From positions 1-64,000 of the forward strand of contig NZ_JACZFQ010000097.1 of the NCBI RefSeq assembly GCF_014904755.1: a stretch of 64,000 nt of DNA, read 5' to 3'. Positions within the stretch are counted from its first letter, which is position 1. Each line of letters opens with the position of its first letter. The translations under genes were made by a program, and so were the position numbers. The DNA is from Neoluteolibacter marinus. Its GTDB lineage: Bacteria; Verrucomicrobiota; Verrucomicrobiia; Verrucomicrobiales; Akkermansiaceae. Under the pieces are notes generated by a model that was given only the letters and a program-made list of their open reading frames with translations, was not told the DNA's origin and did not search any database. Below, piece after piece: positions 27,262-36,653 of this stretch.

Positions 27262-28926
27262 TCACTCCACCGGATCCGCCAGCACGGTCCTCGCCATGTC
27301 CCTGCGGGCCTGCCACAGCAGGTAGGAGCGGTGCACTGCCGCGATGACCGCGACGAAGAGCCAGAACTTGAAGGCCCGCGGCACCGCCCGCGCGACTTCC
27401 ACCGGCAGGTCGGAAAGCGAGAGCAGGCTCATCGACGCATAGACCGGCAGGCTGACCGGTGACATGCCGATCAACCAGGCGGCCACCGCGGCCATCGAAT
27501 TGCTGAGCGAACCGAACACCGCGCCGACCATGATCGGCACCACGCCGACCAGGATCACCATCAGCCCGACGAAGCGGCCGCCCTTCGCCTCGAGCATCGC
27601 TTGGAACCCCAGGCCCGCGGCGAGCAGGACGGCAGCGAAAGCCACAAACAGGTGCGACGGCACCTCGTGGCCGGGGAACCACCGCGACTCCACCAGGCCA
27701 CTGGTAAACCAGAACCACCCGCCCGCACCGGCCAGGGCCATCAACACCACCGCCCAGTAGCCGGTCGCCGCGTCGGAGAGCAGCGGCAGGGCCTTGGCGC
27801 CTTCTTTCCGTGCCCGCCGCCAGCCGCGAATCTGGTGATCGGAACTGGGTGTGATGATGGTCGCCAGCAGGAAGATCAGCAGCAGCGTCACCAGCCCGAA
27901 GATCCCCGACATCGCCACCGCCTCGCCCGGGTCGGGCTGCCAGTCCGGGATGATCCGCATCATCCGGTTGAAGGCGCGAGACGGGAAGAGGCTGCCGGAG
28001 TCGATCAATGGCAGCGCATTGCCCAACAGGAGCAACTGGATCCAGACGAAGAACCCGATCGCCCAGAGTTTACCTAACAGATGCGACTCGTGGCGCCGCC
28101 ACTTGCGGCACAACATGATGCTGAACACCAGGACCAGGCCGCCCTGGCAGAAGGCGGTGAACACCGCCTCGGAGAAATCGAGGCCGAAGAACTTCACGGT
28201 CGGGACCAGCTGCTGGAGCGTCTCCAGCGCCGCGCCCGCGGTCTTCGGCAAAAGCTTCGGCATGCTCTCCTGGACCACCGGCGTGACGGACAGATATTTG
28301 AAGAAGACCAACCCGAACTTCGCCATCTGCGGCACCACCGTGTAGAGTGCGAAGACGAGACCAATGGAGGTTAGGAACGCCCAGCGCCGGTTCTTCACCA
28401 CCGTGCCCGTCAGAAGACCGGTGAAGTGGTAGGTCAGGGTCGACGTGAACACGATCCCATAGAGCGGCAGCCACACCTGCCAGGAAATCCCGCCGCGCCA
28501 CATCGCCCACGCCGTGAACGGCAGGGTCGTGAGAAACATCACGTACTCGCGCACCGGCAGCCCGAACAGGTAGCCCACGACCTTGGCCAACGGCGTCATC
28601 GGGATCAGCCGCTGGTAGTCGATCACACCCTCGTCGCGCTCGGCGGTCATCCCGCCCGCGACCTGAGCGGTTCCCAAAATGAACAGCACGATGCCTTGCA
28701 AGACCAACAAAGGCAGGATCGCCCCGCGAGCTGCGTCTTCCGCGTCGAGATGAGTCCGCACGCCGATCGAGCTGGCCATCGAAACGATGAAACCGGCGAA
28801 CAGGACCGTGATCAGCACCCAGATCCCGAGCCCGCGGGGACGGAGGCGGGAGCGGCAGTAGCGGCGGAAAATCGGGTTGGTCCAGAATTTCCAGGCCGGA
28901 TGGCGGGAGGATTCGGCAGGATTCAT
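27262..28926 (-). CDS. ABC-2 type transporter permease
   Basis: 554 aa from ATG 28926 (MNPAESSRHPAWKFW); the frame runs far upstream only because it shadows the ATPase gene. About 12 hydrophobic segments are visible, among them LGIWVLITVLFAGFIVSMAS near the N-terminus and FGLVTLLLIFLLATIITPS in the middle. A large non-membrane loop follows the first helix. The pattern fits an ABC-2 exporter membrane subunit. Its start overlaps the end of the ATPase gene by four bases (ATGA), which marks tight coupling with that gene. The substrate is unknown; candidates are polysaccharide, lipid or peptide. Confidence 0.82.
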   Translation of the reverse strand: MNPAESSRHPAWKFWTNPIFRRYCRSRLRPRGLGIWVLITVLFAGFIVSMASSIGVRTHLDAEDAARGAILPLLVLQGIVLFILGTAQVAGGMTAERDEGVIDYQRLIPMTPLAKVVGYLFGLPVREYVMFLTTLPFTAWAMWRGGISWQVWLPLYGIVFTSTLTYHFTGLLTGTVVKNRRWAFLTSIGLVFALYTVVPQMAKFGLVFFKYLSVTPVVQESMPKLLPKTAGAALETLQQLVPTVKFFGLDFSEAVFTAFCQGGLVLVFSIMLCRKWRRHESHLLGKLWAIGFFVWIQLLLLGNALPLIDSGSLFPSRAFNRMMRIIPDWQPDPGEAVAMSGIFGLVTLLLIFLLATIITPSSDHQIRGWRRARKEGAKALPLLSDAATGYWAVVLMALAGAGGWFWFTSGLVESRWFPGHEVPSHLFVAFAAVLLAAGLGFQAMLEAKGGRFVGLMVILVGVVPIMVGAVFGSLSNSMAAVAAWLIGMSPVSLPVYASMSLLSLSDLPVEVARAVPRAFKFWLFVAVIAAVHRSYLLWQARRDMARTVLADPVE

Positions 28927-29888
28927 GAGTGTCGGTTGGATTCCGCGACGTCCACCAGGATGTCCTCGAAGGACGACCGCTTCTCCTCGAAGGAACGGAG
29001 CCGGATTCCCTGGCGGATCAGGCCCTCCATCAGGTCGGCCTGGTCGTCGTCGCTGCCATTGAAGCGGAACACGACCTGCTGGCCCGCGACCTCGAGGTCG
29101 TGGACGCCCTCGCGGGATTCCAGCCAGGCGGCGCCCTCTTCCAGGCGGTTCAACAAAGTCGCGGTCAGGGTGCGGCCGGTGTTGCCGAGCTGTTCCCGCA
29201 CCTGGTCGACGCTTCCCGAGGCGAGCAGGCGGCCGCGGTTCATCACGCACAGCGAGGTGCACATCTCCGCCAGCTCGCTGAGGATGTGGGAGCTGATGAA
29301 AACCGTCGCACCGGTCTTGGCCAGCTTGCGCAGGGCATTGCGCAGGTCGCGTCGTGCCAGCGGGTCCAATCCGCTGGCCGGCTCGTCGAGGATCAGCACC
29401 CGCGGCCGGTGCAGCAGCGTCTTCGCGAGCACCACCCGCTGGGTCTGGCCACGGGAGAGTTCCTTGCACCACTTGCCGCGCTGGTCGGTCAGCGCCACTT
29501 CCTCCAGGCACTCCGCCACCCGGTCCCGCCGCTGCGCCCGGCTGCCGAGGCCATACGCGGCGGCATGGAACTCGAGGAACTCCGCCACCTTCAGGTCCGA
29601 CGGCACCGGCGCCAGGTCCGGCATGTAACCGACGATCCGGCGGGCGGCCTCGATGTCCTCCAGCACGTCCACCCCGTCGAGCTGGACTTCGCCGTAGGTC
29701 GGTTCCATCAGGGTTGTTAGAACGCGGAAGGTGCTGGTCTTTCCCGCACCGTTGGGACCGACCAGCCCGAACACCTCCCCGGGAGGCACGCTCAAGGTCA
29801 GGTCATCGACGGCGACAAAGTTCCCGTAGTCGACCCGCAGGTCGCGGATGTCGATGGCGGGCTGGAATTGCTCACGGTTGGCGATCAT
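28923..29888 (-). CDS. ABC transporter ATP-binding protein
   Basis: 321 aa. Walker A GPNGAGKTS is at 44-52, the signature is LSRGQTQRVVL, and Walker B is VLILDEPASGLDP, followed by the switch His region FISSHILSEL. The C-terminal ~90 residues form the extra domain found in exporter ATPases of the CcmA/DrrA type. It pairs with the permease gene downstream (4-bp overlap) and follows the membrane-anchored protein gene by 9 bp. Confidence 0.93.
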   Translation of the reverse strand: MIANREQFQPAIDIRDLRVDYGNFVAVDDLTLSVPPGEVFGLVGPNGAGKTSTFRVLTTLMEPTYGEVQLDGVDVLEDIEAARRIVGYMPDLAPVPSDLKVAEFLEFHAAAYGLGSRAQRRDRVAECLEEVALTDQRGKWCKELSRGQTQRVVLAKTLLHRPRVLILDEPASGLDPLARRDLRNALRKLAKTGATVFISSHILSELAEMCTSLCVMNRGRLLASGSVDQVREQLGNTGRTLTATLLNRLEEGAAWLESREGVHDLEVAGQQVVFRFNGSDDDQADLMEGLIRQGIRLRSFEEKRSSFEDILVDVAESNRHS

Positions 29889-29897
29889 GGCAGTGAG

Positions 29898-30851
29898 TCA
29901 GAAATCAAGGGGGTCCCAGTCGACGGGCATGGTCAGGCCGATCTCTTCCATCTCCTTCACCGCCTCGTCGCGCCGGCGCTGGCGCTCCGTCTCGTAGCTT
30001 TCGCGCTGGTCGGGCCTCAGCACCGAAAGCATCGCGGCGTTGGTATCGCCACCCGGGGTCGTGCCGATGTCGCCGCCGATGCCTTCCAGCCGCATCCCCG
30101 GGTCGTAGTCCCGCGACCCGCGGGCCATGATTCCGAAAACCTGGTCGCGCTGGGCGTCGTCGAGACCGACGATATTATCGAGCCGCTGCACCCTCGCGTC
30201 GGCCTCGCGCTGGACCCTCTCGGCCCGCTCCGCCATCCGCGAATCCTGGAAGTCGGTGAGCTTGTCGCCGCTCAGCACCCCGGCCATGAACTCGTCGAGG
30301 CCCTCGTCGGGCCGCACGTTCCGCGAGGCCTCCGCCATGTCCTCGACCGTCGTGCTCTCGGCGGTCACGAGGTCGCTCCACGCCTTCGCGTCCGCCTCGA
30401 TCTTCCGCTCGAACCACGCCTTCAACGACCCTTGCTGGTCCTCGGTCAGGTCATACTTGCGCGCGATCTCGCCGCTCATGCTGTCGATCATCTGCTTCTG
30501 CTGGCGCACGCGGATGCGGTCGAAGAGCGGCGAGAAATCGCGGATCAACGGCTTGCTGACGCGAAGCAGGTCGTCCGGCGTGACCGGCCGACCCGCGCGG
30601 AGGTCGTCGAAAACGTCCCGCACCCCGTCGCGGAATTCCCGGCCCGACCCGCGCCGCTCCGGGTGCGCTTCCTGCAGCGCGGCCACGCGGTTGTTCGCCC
30701 GCTTCAGTTCGACTTCCAAGCGCGCGACCTGCTCCTCCGGCGAACCTTCGGCCCCGGGCATGCTCTGCTTGAAAAGGCTGGCTCCCACCGCGCCGATCGA
30801 GACGCCGATGACGAGGGGGATGAAGGACTTCAGCGACGAGGCGATCGACAT
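29898..30851 (-). CDS. Membrane-anchored coiled-coil protein, first gene of ABC operon
   Basis: 317 aa from ATG 30851; the longer open frame to 31163 adds a Ser/Arg-rich stretch that is not credible. One membrane helix (FIPLVIGVSIGAVGASLF) is followed by a short coiled coil (EEQVARLEVELKRANNRVAAL). The remaining ~230 residues are highly charged and helical, with a RQQKQMIDSMSGEIARKYDLTEDQ segment resembling Spy/CpxP- or LTXXQ-like helical proteins. It sits 9 bp ahead of the ABC ATPase gene, so all three were probably kept as one unit. It may act as a periplasmic chaperone or adaptor for the exporter; this is inference. Confidence 0.65.
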   Translation of the reverse strand: MSIASSLKSFIPLVIGVSIGAVGASLFKQSMPGAEGSPEEQVARLEVELKRANNRVAALQEAHPERRGSGREFRDGVRDVFDDLRAGRPVTPDDLLRVSKPLIRDFSPLFDRIRVRQQKQMIDSMSGEIARKYDLTEDQQGSLKAWFERKIEADAKAWSDLVTAESTTVEDMAEASRNVRPDEGLDEFMAGVLSGDKLTDFQDSRMAERAERVQREADARVQRLDNIVGLDDAQRDQVFGIMARGSRDYDPGMRLEGIGGDIGTTPGGDTNAAMLSVLRPDQRESYETERQRRRDEAVKEMEEIGLTMPVDWDPLDF

Positions 30852-31008
30852 GGGTTCAAGTTGGCGTGGCAGACGTGGCGACGGCATCATGAAGACATGA
30901 TGAAGCCGGGATGAACTATGGGTGACGCTGGCGGAGTTGCGATGGGAATGACAGGGCATTCTTTCCATTGACCGGACAGATCCCGCGCCCGCCGCCCGTT
31001 CTACATGG

Positions 31009-31719
31009 ATGGTGATCCGGCTTCTTTTCTTCCTGGTCCTCGCGACGCCCCTCGCTGCAGCGGAGAAGCGCATCAAGGTGTTCGTCGGGCTCTGCGACAA
31101 CGCCACCCAGGGCATCGTCAAGGTCGGGGCGAAGATCGGCGACGGCGACAAGCCCGCGGACAACCTCTACTGGGGATGCAGCGACGGTTTAAAATCCCAC
31201 TTCAAGGCAAGCCGCCGCTGGAAGCTCGAGAAAACCGAAGCCGCCACCGGCGACCCGCGGATCCTCGAGCGTCTGACCTTCCGCCACGCATCCGGCGACG
31301 CCGTGCTGGTTGCCGAAGCCTGGCGCGGCTCGGCATTAAAGGAGTGCTACATCGCCTTCGAGGCATCCCTGGTCTCGGGAGAACAGGACCTGGTCGCCTT
31401 CATCGGCCACAATGTGCTGATGGACACACCCATCAAACCCGTCGCCGCCAAGGCGAAGTCCCGGCCGGAAGCGATCGTGCTCTGCTGTCTCAGCGACCGC
31501 TATTTCCGCGAGCGGCTCACCGACGCCGGGGCGAGGCCGGTGCTGCTGACCACCCAGCTGATGTATCCCGGTTCCTTCATCCTCCACGACGCCCTCGAGC
31601 CGTGGCTGGCGGGAAAAGACCGCGACGCCCTCAGGGACGCCGCCGGTCTTGCCTACGCGAAGAACCAGAAGATCAAGGCGGCCGCGGCGAAGGGGGTGTT
31701 CGCGCGGCTCGACCCGTGA
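31009..31719 (+). CDS. Exported protein of unknown function
   Basis: 236 aa with a signal peptide (MVIRLLFFLVLATPLAAA). The mature protein begins EKRIKVFVGLCDNATQGI and has a mixed alpha/beta pattern: DNLYWGCSD, LVAEAWRGS, LVAFIGHNVLMD, VLCCLSDRYFRERL and PVLLTTQLMYPGSF. Four cysteines, two of them adjacent (VLCCL), stand out. The order of strands hints at a Rossmann-like or caspase-like fold, but no catalytic set is certain. It stands alone: the RDD gene converges on it with only 4 bp between the two stops. Confidence 0.65.
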   Translation: MVIRLLFFLVLATPLAAAEKRIKVFVGLCDNATQGIVKVGAKIGDGDKPADNLYWGCSDGLKSHFKASRRWKLEKTEAATGDPRILERLTFRHASGDAVLVAEAWRGSALKECYIAFEASLVSGEQDLVAFIGHNVLMDTPIKPVAAKAKSRPEAIVLCCLSDRYFRERLTDAGARPVLLTTQLMYPGSFILHDALEPWLAGKDRDALRDAAGLAYAKNQKIKAAAAKGVFARLDP

Positions 31720-31723
31720 AACC

Positions 31724-32329
31724 TCAGGCCGCCGGGGTGTCGGCGACGACGACCACCTTGGTCTTGCCCCACTCGTCGCCCAGACGGCGCAGCGGCACGT
31801 CCTTGTCCTTCTTGGTGTAGAGCACGAAAGCCTCGACCAAGCCGAAGAACGGGATTGCCATCGAGATGTTCCGCACCACGCTCGCTTGCCAGTCGCCCGA
31901 CAGGCTCTTGCCTTCGAGGGTCACCGCCTTGAGCTTCATCACCTTCTTGCCGATGCTCTGGCCGTCGAGGAACGGCAATGCGTCGCGGGTCAGGAAATAG
32001 GCGACCCAGACCATCCAGGCGAGGGTGCCCGAGACCTTGCCGACGATCGCGTAGAGACCCGCCGCGACGAAGGCATCGATGATCGCGGCAACCACCCTCG
32101 CGTCGAAGGCTCCCTCCGAACCGGGGGCGGGCGCTTCATCCTCGTCGTCGATGACCATCTTGGCCTGCTCCTCCTTGGCCTCGGTCGGACGCGGTGGCGG
32201 CGGCGAGATCGGGGGTGGCGGTGGGGGCATGTCCGGCGGCGGCGGACCGGCCGAAGGAGGCGGTGGTGGCGGAAGATCGGGCGGTGGCGGAACGGACGAC
32301 TTTGGCGGCTCTGGCTCGTTTTCCATCAT
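31724..32329 (-). CDS. RDD-family membrane protein with Pro-rich cytosolic N-terminus
   Basis: 201 aa. Residues about 8-47 are almost a pure proline-glycine-serine tract (runs such as PPPPDLPPPPPP). An acidic linker follows (VIDDEDEAPAP) and then an RDD domain: FDARVVAAIIDAFVAAGL, with the first two helices, and DGQSIGKKVMKLKAVT. RDD proteins have been linked to ion exchange and to membrane-protein assembly, but most are uncharacterised. The proline tract is unusual and could be a spacer or a binding site for partner proteins. Confidence 0.85.
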   Translation of the reverse strand: MMENEPEPPKSSVPPPPDLPPPPPPSAGPPPPDMPPPPPPISPPPPRPTEAKEEQAKMVIDDEDEAPAPGSEGAFDARVVAAIIDAFVAAGLYAIVGKVSGTLAWMVWVAYFLTRDALPFLDGQSIGKKVMKLKAVTLEGKSLSGDWQASVVRNISMAIPFFGLVEAFVLYTKKDKDVPLRRLGDEWGKTKVVVVADTPAA

Positions 32330-32374
32330 TTGCCACCGAACTAGCAGAGCCTCCGCGGGCGGTCGAGAGGCAAC

Positions 32375-33358
32375 TCAGGCTTCGTCCCGCAGGCCGGCGA
32401 AGACCCGGTGCGAGAAGTATCGCTCCATCCGGTCGGGGAACACGGTGATCACCCGGGCGTCGCCGCCGAGCCGGCGCTTTGCCTCGAGCGCCGCCGCGTA
32501 GTTGAGCCCGGAACTCGGCCCGACGGGAAACCCCTGGGCCCACAGCTGGCGGGTCAGGTCGAGGCACAGATCCTCGCCGATGTTCAGCTCCTCGATGGCC
32601 CCTCCGCGCGGCCCTTGCTGCCATTCCCGGTAGAGCGCCGACAGGCACTCCGCCACGCCCGGCACCTCCTTGCTGAAGGCGAGGCTACAGCACTCCGCGT
32701 TTCCGCCGAACACCTTCCCGCCGCAGGGGATGGCGGCAAACGCGCGCGCCTCACAGCCCGCCGCATCGAAGGCCTCCCACAGGCCGCGCAAGGTCCCGCC
32801 GGTGCCAACGCCGCTGACCACCGCATCGACGCAGCCACATTCCATCTGGGCGAGGATCTCGGGCCCGGTGAACAGGCGGTGGGCTTCCGAGTTGTCAGGG
32901 TTTTCGAATTGCCGGGCCGCGAACCAGCCGTTCGCCGCGGCGGCCGCCGCGGCTTCTTCCAAGACCTGGGCCATTCCGCCGTCGATCCGCCGGACTTCGC
33001 CGCCGTAGGCGCGGATCATCATCCCCCGCTCGTTGGTCGCGGAGGCCGGGATGAAGGCCACGAATTTCAAGCCCATCTGCGCGCAGGCCAACGCCAGCGC
33101 AATGCTGGTCGAACCGCTCGACGCCTCGACCACCGTGTCACCGGCCCGCAGCTCGCCACGGCGCCACGCCTTTTCGAGGATGTGGCGGGCGATCCGGTCC
33201 TTGGTCGAGCCGCTCGGGTTCATGAACTCGAGCTTGCACCAGACCGCCCCGAGGGCCGGATCCAGCGTCACCGGCACCAAGGGGGTCGGCGGCACCTGCC
33301 GGATGAAACGACCGCCCGCGGGAACGGAGCGGATGGCCTGGAGGACGTCGGCTGACAT
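32375..33358 (-). CDS. PLP-dependent cysteine synthase/CBS-family enzyme
   Basis: 327 aa from ATG 33358. Fold-type II PLP enzyme: catalytic Lys53 in NPSGSTKDRIA, and a cofactor-phosphate loop SGVGTGGT at about 182-189. The substrate loop reads SSGSTS (80-85), where typical O-acetylserine sulfhydrylases have TSGNTG. The C-terminal part has the expected GPSSGLNYAAAL ending. The Ser-for-Asn change makes the amino-acid acceptor uncertain: cysteine synthase, cystathionine beta-synthase or a related beta-replacement enzyme. No cysE, cystathionine lyase or sulfur operon lies near. Confidence 0.85.
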   Translation of the reverse strand: MSADVLQAIRSVPAGGRFIRQVPPTPLVPVTLDPALGAVWCKLEFMNPSGSTKDRIARHILEKAWRRGELRAGDTVVEASSGSTSIALALACAQMGLKFVAFIPASATNERGMMIRAYGGEVRRIDGGMAQVLEEAAAAAAANGWFAARQFENPDNSEAHRLFTGPEILAQMECGCVDAVVSGVGTGGTLRGLWEAFDAAGCEARAFAAIPCGGKVFGGNAECCSLAFSKEVPGVAECLSALYREWQQGPRGGAIEELNIGEDLCLDLTRQLWAQGFPVGPSSGLNYAAALEAKRRLGGDARVITVFPDRMERYFSHRVFAGLRDEA

Positions 33359-33456
33359 GACCGGAGCCAAGCAATCCCACCCGGCGCCGCCAAGCCCGGA
33401 ACGCCGCCGAGGCCGGTCTTGGCATGGCAGGACGAAATTGGAAGCCTGTCGCTTCA

Positions 33457-35625
33457 ATGGACCTCGTTCCCAGTGAAAAGGCTTTCGTCGACGCCGTCAT
33501 GGAGCCGCTCGGTGACGATCCGCCACGACGCGAACTGCTCGAGACGGTGGTCGCGACCGCCGGGGTTTATCGCCGGCCCGATGCGGGTCGCGAGGAAAGC
33601 GCGATTGCAAGAATGCGCGAGACGGCACCGCGCTTCCTGTCTCTACACCGGCTTGCCTGGGGATGCCTGATGGTTCTCGCACTCGCCGCCATCGGGTGGA
33701 GCACGGCCAGTCCCGCGGCGCTTCGCTCCATCGATGCCATCTGGGCGGCCAACTCGGCGGGCCGGATGATTTCAATGACCACCTGGACTTCGCCACGGGT
33801 TCCTCCGCTTCCCCGGCCGCACGTTCAATCGGATCGCTTCGAGGATGACCCCTTCTGCAAGCGGCTGCTCCGAAGGCTGCCGGAGGACAAGAAACGGCTC
33901 TGGCTTGGGGATCTGGAGCACCAGGACCAAGCCGGCCGCTGGGCTGCCGTGCGGGACGCCCATCCCGGTGATCCCGCGCACTTCTATGCTTGGGCCCTGG
34001 CCTTCCGGTCGGAGCTGGGCCGCTGGCCGGAGGAATTCGTCCAGCGCGTTGAGGATCTCGACCCGGACAACGGGATGTTCCACCTGTTCAACGCCGCAGC
34101 AAGATTGGACGCCTCGATCGGGAAACCACCGGTTCCGCTCCTGAGCCGGGAGCAACGGCGCGCCCTCCGGGCAAGCGGCAAACCACTTCCGGGCTCCGCC
34201 CGTTCGGCGAAGGTGATAACCAACCGGAAGGCCTTCGACGCCGCCCTCGTGGATCTGGAGCACGCTCTCGCGAAACCCCGCTTCGATGACTATCTGGAGC
34301 GACTGAACCGGATCCGCCGGGCAGCCTCAACACCGCCCCGTGAGTTTGCCGAAGTCTACGTGGGACAATTGCTCACGTACTCGCAGCCCGAGGACTATTC
34401 ATCGGGGTGGGTCTTGTGCCGATCGCTCGGCGAGGCATTCTCCCTCGCCGCCGAAGACGCGGCGAATTCGGGCGACAAAGAGCAGCTGGCGAAGATCGAA
34501 CACCTCCTCGTCCGGACTTCCCGGCACCTCTTGGAGAGCTCTTCCGGACTTATTCCGTCGCTTATTGCGAGGAAGGTCACGATGCAGGGCGCGGAGGGGA
34601 CAGCCAAGGCATGGAAGGCGCTGGGCGAACCATCCCGGGCATTGCCCCTTGAAAACCTCGCGACCCTGCTCGACCGGAAGAAGCATCCCGCCCCAAGCGC
34701 GGTCCCCGACGCCCTGGACGAGAACCGTGGCAGCTCCATCGCCTCCGCGTCGCTTCAACTCCCGCATCAAAGTCCCGGCGCGACGCTGGTCACCGAGCAA
34801 GATCTGCGTGGTGGCCGCCTCGCGGAGTATTCGATGTATGAGCGCTTCTTGCTTCACGGCATCGCGATCGCCTTCGCCCTGGTGCTGCTTTTCCTGATCG
34901 TCGCTCCCCACCCCGGACGCGCAAATTTCGGGAAGCTTCCCGCCCGGCTGGGCCGCATTCTGGATGCCCGGGACTTTGCCTGGATCGCCCTGCTGGGGGT
35001 GGCGGCCCCGATGGCCCTTTACGCCGTCTCCACCCGGTGCGTATGGCTCGCCTCCCGCGAGTTCGGCATGTCCCCCGTCCGTTCCATCGCTTGGGTGGCG
35101 CAGGCCCTGTCTCTGGTCGTCTCAATGGTGCTGGCCGCGCTTCAAACCCTCCGTTGGCGCTTCCGGAAAAAGGACGTGTTCCTGGGTTTCGGCTGGTCCG
35201 GCTTTGACCCCGGATGGTTCTTCCTCTTCATCGGGCTGGCTGCCATCCTATCCGCGGCGGGCCTTCAACGCTTGCTGGCTTCGCTTCATCTCGATCTTGA
35301 GGCGGAATTGTTCGTCATCCTCTCCTTTCCCTGCCTCGCGCTGATCTGGCTCCTTGTCCTGGCCGTCGGGTTTTTCAAAGGACCGGAGGCACGGGCCCTC
35401 CATCGGAGAATGATTCTAACGGCATTGCGGCCCTTCGTGATCATGGCCCTCGTCGTCACAACGCTCGCCATTCCGTTCGTGAAGCGGGAGGAACTGCGGC
35501 ACGTCGCGGAGATCCGCTACGAGTCCCTGGAAGGAGACGACACGGTCTTCGTGCACCGGAAGGAACGGGAGTACGCCCGCTGGTTGGCCGAAGACGCCCT
35601 CCGCCACCTCAAGGCTTTGGAGTGA
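33457..35625 (+). CDS. Large multi-pass membrane protein of unknown function
   Basis: 722 aa from ATG 33457 (MDLVPSEKA); ATG 33424 would add 11 residues. A first membrane helix lies at about 66-84 (LAWGCLMVLALAAIGW). A ~390-residue mostly helical part outside the membrane follows. Then come about six helices, including FLLHGIAIAFALVLLFLIV, WIALLGVAAPMALYAV, FFLFIGLAAILSAAG and LIWLLVLAVGFF. A short charged tail ends the protein. No catalytic motif is recognised. The C-terminal end overlaps the convergent EamA gene by 17 bp, which is unusual for this window. Confidence 0.6.
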   Translation: MDLVPSEKAFVDAVMEPLGDDPPRRELLETVVATAGVYRRPDAGREESAIARMRETAPRFLSLHRLAWGCLMVLALAAIGWSTASPAALRSIDAIWAANSAGRMISMTTWTSPRVPPLPRPHVQSDRFEDDPFCKRLLRRLPEDKKRLWLGDLEHQDQAGRWAAVRDAHPGDPAHFYAWALAFRSELGRWPEEFVQRVEDLDPDNGMFHLFNAAARLDASIGKPPVPLLSREQRRALRASGKPLPGSARSAKVITNRKAFDAALVDLEHALAKPRFDDYLERLNRIRRAASTPPREFAEVYVGQLLTYSQPEDYSSGWVLCRSLGEAFSLAAEDAANSGDKEQLAKIEHLLVRTSRHLLESSSGLIPSLIARKVTMQGAEGTAKAWKALGEPSRALPLENLATLLDRKKHPAPSAVPDALDENRGSSIASASLQLPHQSPGATLVTEQDLRGGRLAEYSMYERFLLHGIAIAFALVLLFLIVAPHPGRANFGKLPARLGRILDARDFAWIALLGVAAPMALYAVSTRCVWLASREFGMSPVRSIAWVAQALSLVVSMVLAALQTLRWRFRKKDVFLGFGWSGFDPGWFFLFIGLAAILSAAGLQRLLASLHLDLEAELFVILSFPCLALIWLLVLAVGFFKGPEARALHRRMILTALRPFVIMALVVTTLAIPFVKREELRHVAEIRYESLEGDDTVFVHRKEREYARWLAEDALRHLKALE

Positions 35626-36535
35626 CCGGAGCCGTCATCCGCTGCGACGCCACCAGCGAACCGAGGATGAGCACACCTCCCGCGGCGAAGCCCCAGCCCG
35701 GACGCTCGCCGAGGAACAGCATCGACTCGAGCGTCGCCGCAATGGGGATGAGGAATCGATAACCCGCCAGCAACGGCATCGGGTGCAGGGTCGACAGGTG
35801 ATTCCACAGGCTGAACGCCGCCGCCGACACGAAGGCCAGCCACAGGGTGAAGCCCATCGCTGCAGGCGGCATCAGCTGCGCCGCCCGCGGAAATGCACCC
35901 GCACCGGCCACCAGCAGGCCCAGCCCTCCCCCCAGCAGCGAAAAGCCGGTCGCCGCCCGGGCGCCGATCGTTTTCCGCAGCTTCCCGAATTGCACCAACC
36001 CGAGCGTTCCCAGCCCCGTCGATCCCACCAGCAGCAGGGTCCCGAGCCAGGGATTGCCCGCCCCGGCACCCGGTGACGCCGCGGCCAGGGCCACGCCCGC
36101 GCCCCCGACCAGGATCGCCAGCCACTGCCCGCGGGTCGGCCACGCGACCCCGGCCAGCAGCGGCGCCAGGACCATCCACCAGAAGCTGCCCAGCGAGGAC
36201 AGCAGGCCGGCCAGGCTCCCGCTCGCCGCGGCAATCGCCAGGTAGAACAGGAGGTACTGGCCGAAGGTCTGGGTCAGCGCGAAGCCTAACAGCAGCTTCT
36301 TCGGCGTCGCCCGGAACTCCTTCCGCGGCTGCTTGGCGACCAGCAGCAGCATGACCCCGGCAAGCGTGAAGCGCACCCCGGCGAACCACCAGCAGTCGGC
36401 CGCCCCGGCCACGATTCCCTGCTCCTTCCAAATCGCATACACCGACTTGATGCCGGGGAAAGCACTTCCCCATAGCAGCGCGCACACCAGCACCGGCGGC
36501 AGCACCTTGGTCCATCGGTCGTCGCCACCGCTCAC
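35609..36535 (-). CDS. EamA/DMT-family transporter
   Basis: 308 aa from GTG 36535 (VSGGDDRWTKVLPPVLV); longer starts add a Gly/Arg-rich stretch without family features. Ten predicted helices in two five-helix halves match the drug/metabolite transporter superfamily. The first half starts LVCALLWGSAFPGIKSVYA and the second has FTLWLAFVSAAAFSLWNHL. The end (MLFLGERPGWGFAAGGVLILG) has the EamA repeat mark. The substrate is unknown; relatives move amino acids, nucleosides or metabolites. It converges with the previous gene. Confidence 0.88.
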   Translation of the reverse strand: MSGGDDRWTKVLPPVLVCALLWGSAFPGIKSVYAIWKEQGIVAGAADCWWFAGVRFTLAGVMLLLVAKQPRKEFRATPKKLLLGFALTQTFGQYLLFYLAIAAASGSLAGLLSSLGSFWWMVLAPLLAGVAWPTRGQWLAILVGGAGVALAAASPGAGAGNPWLGTLLLVGSTGLGTLGLVQFGKLRKTIGARAATGFSLLGGGLGLLVAGAGAFPRAAQLMPPAAMGFTLWLAFVSAAAFSLWNHLSTLHPMPLLAGYRFLIPIAATLESMLFLGERPGWGFAAGGVLILGSLVASQRMTAPVTPKP

Positions 36536-36653
36536 GAAGCCGAACGTGGATCCCCGTCCCCGCGCTTGGAAGCGCGATCTTCCGCCGCCCCCCGATTGGC
36601 CGCTATCCTTGATCCTTCCTTGCCTTGCGAGGCGATCGGGGCATCCTTGACCC

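Noticed and set aside
30900-31000. Sigma-54-like TGGC...TTGC pair upstream of the exported protein gene
   Set aside because: Only four bases separate the two halves; sigma-54 promoters need about seven, so the spacing is wrong.
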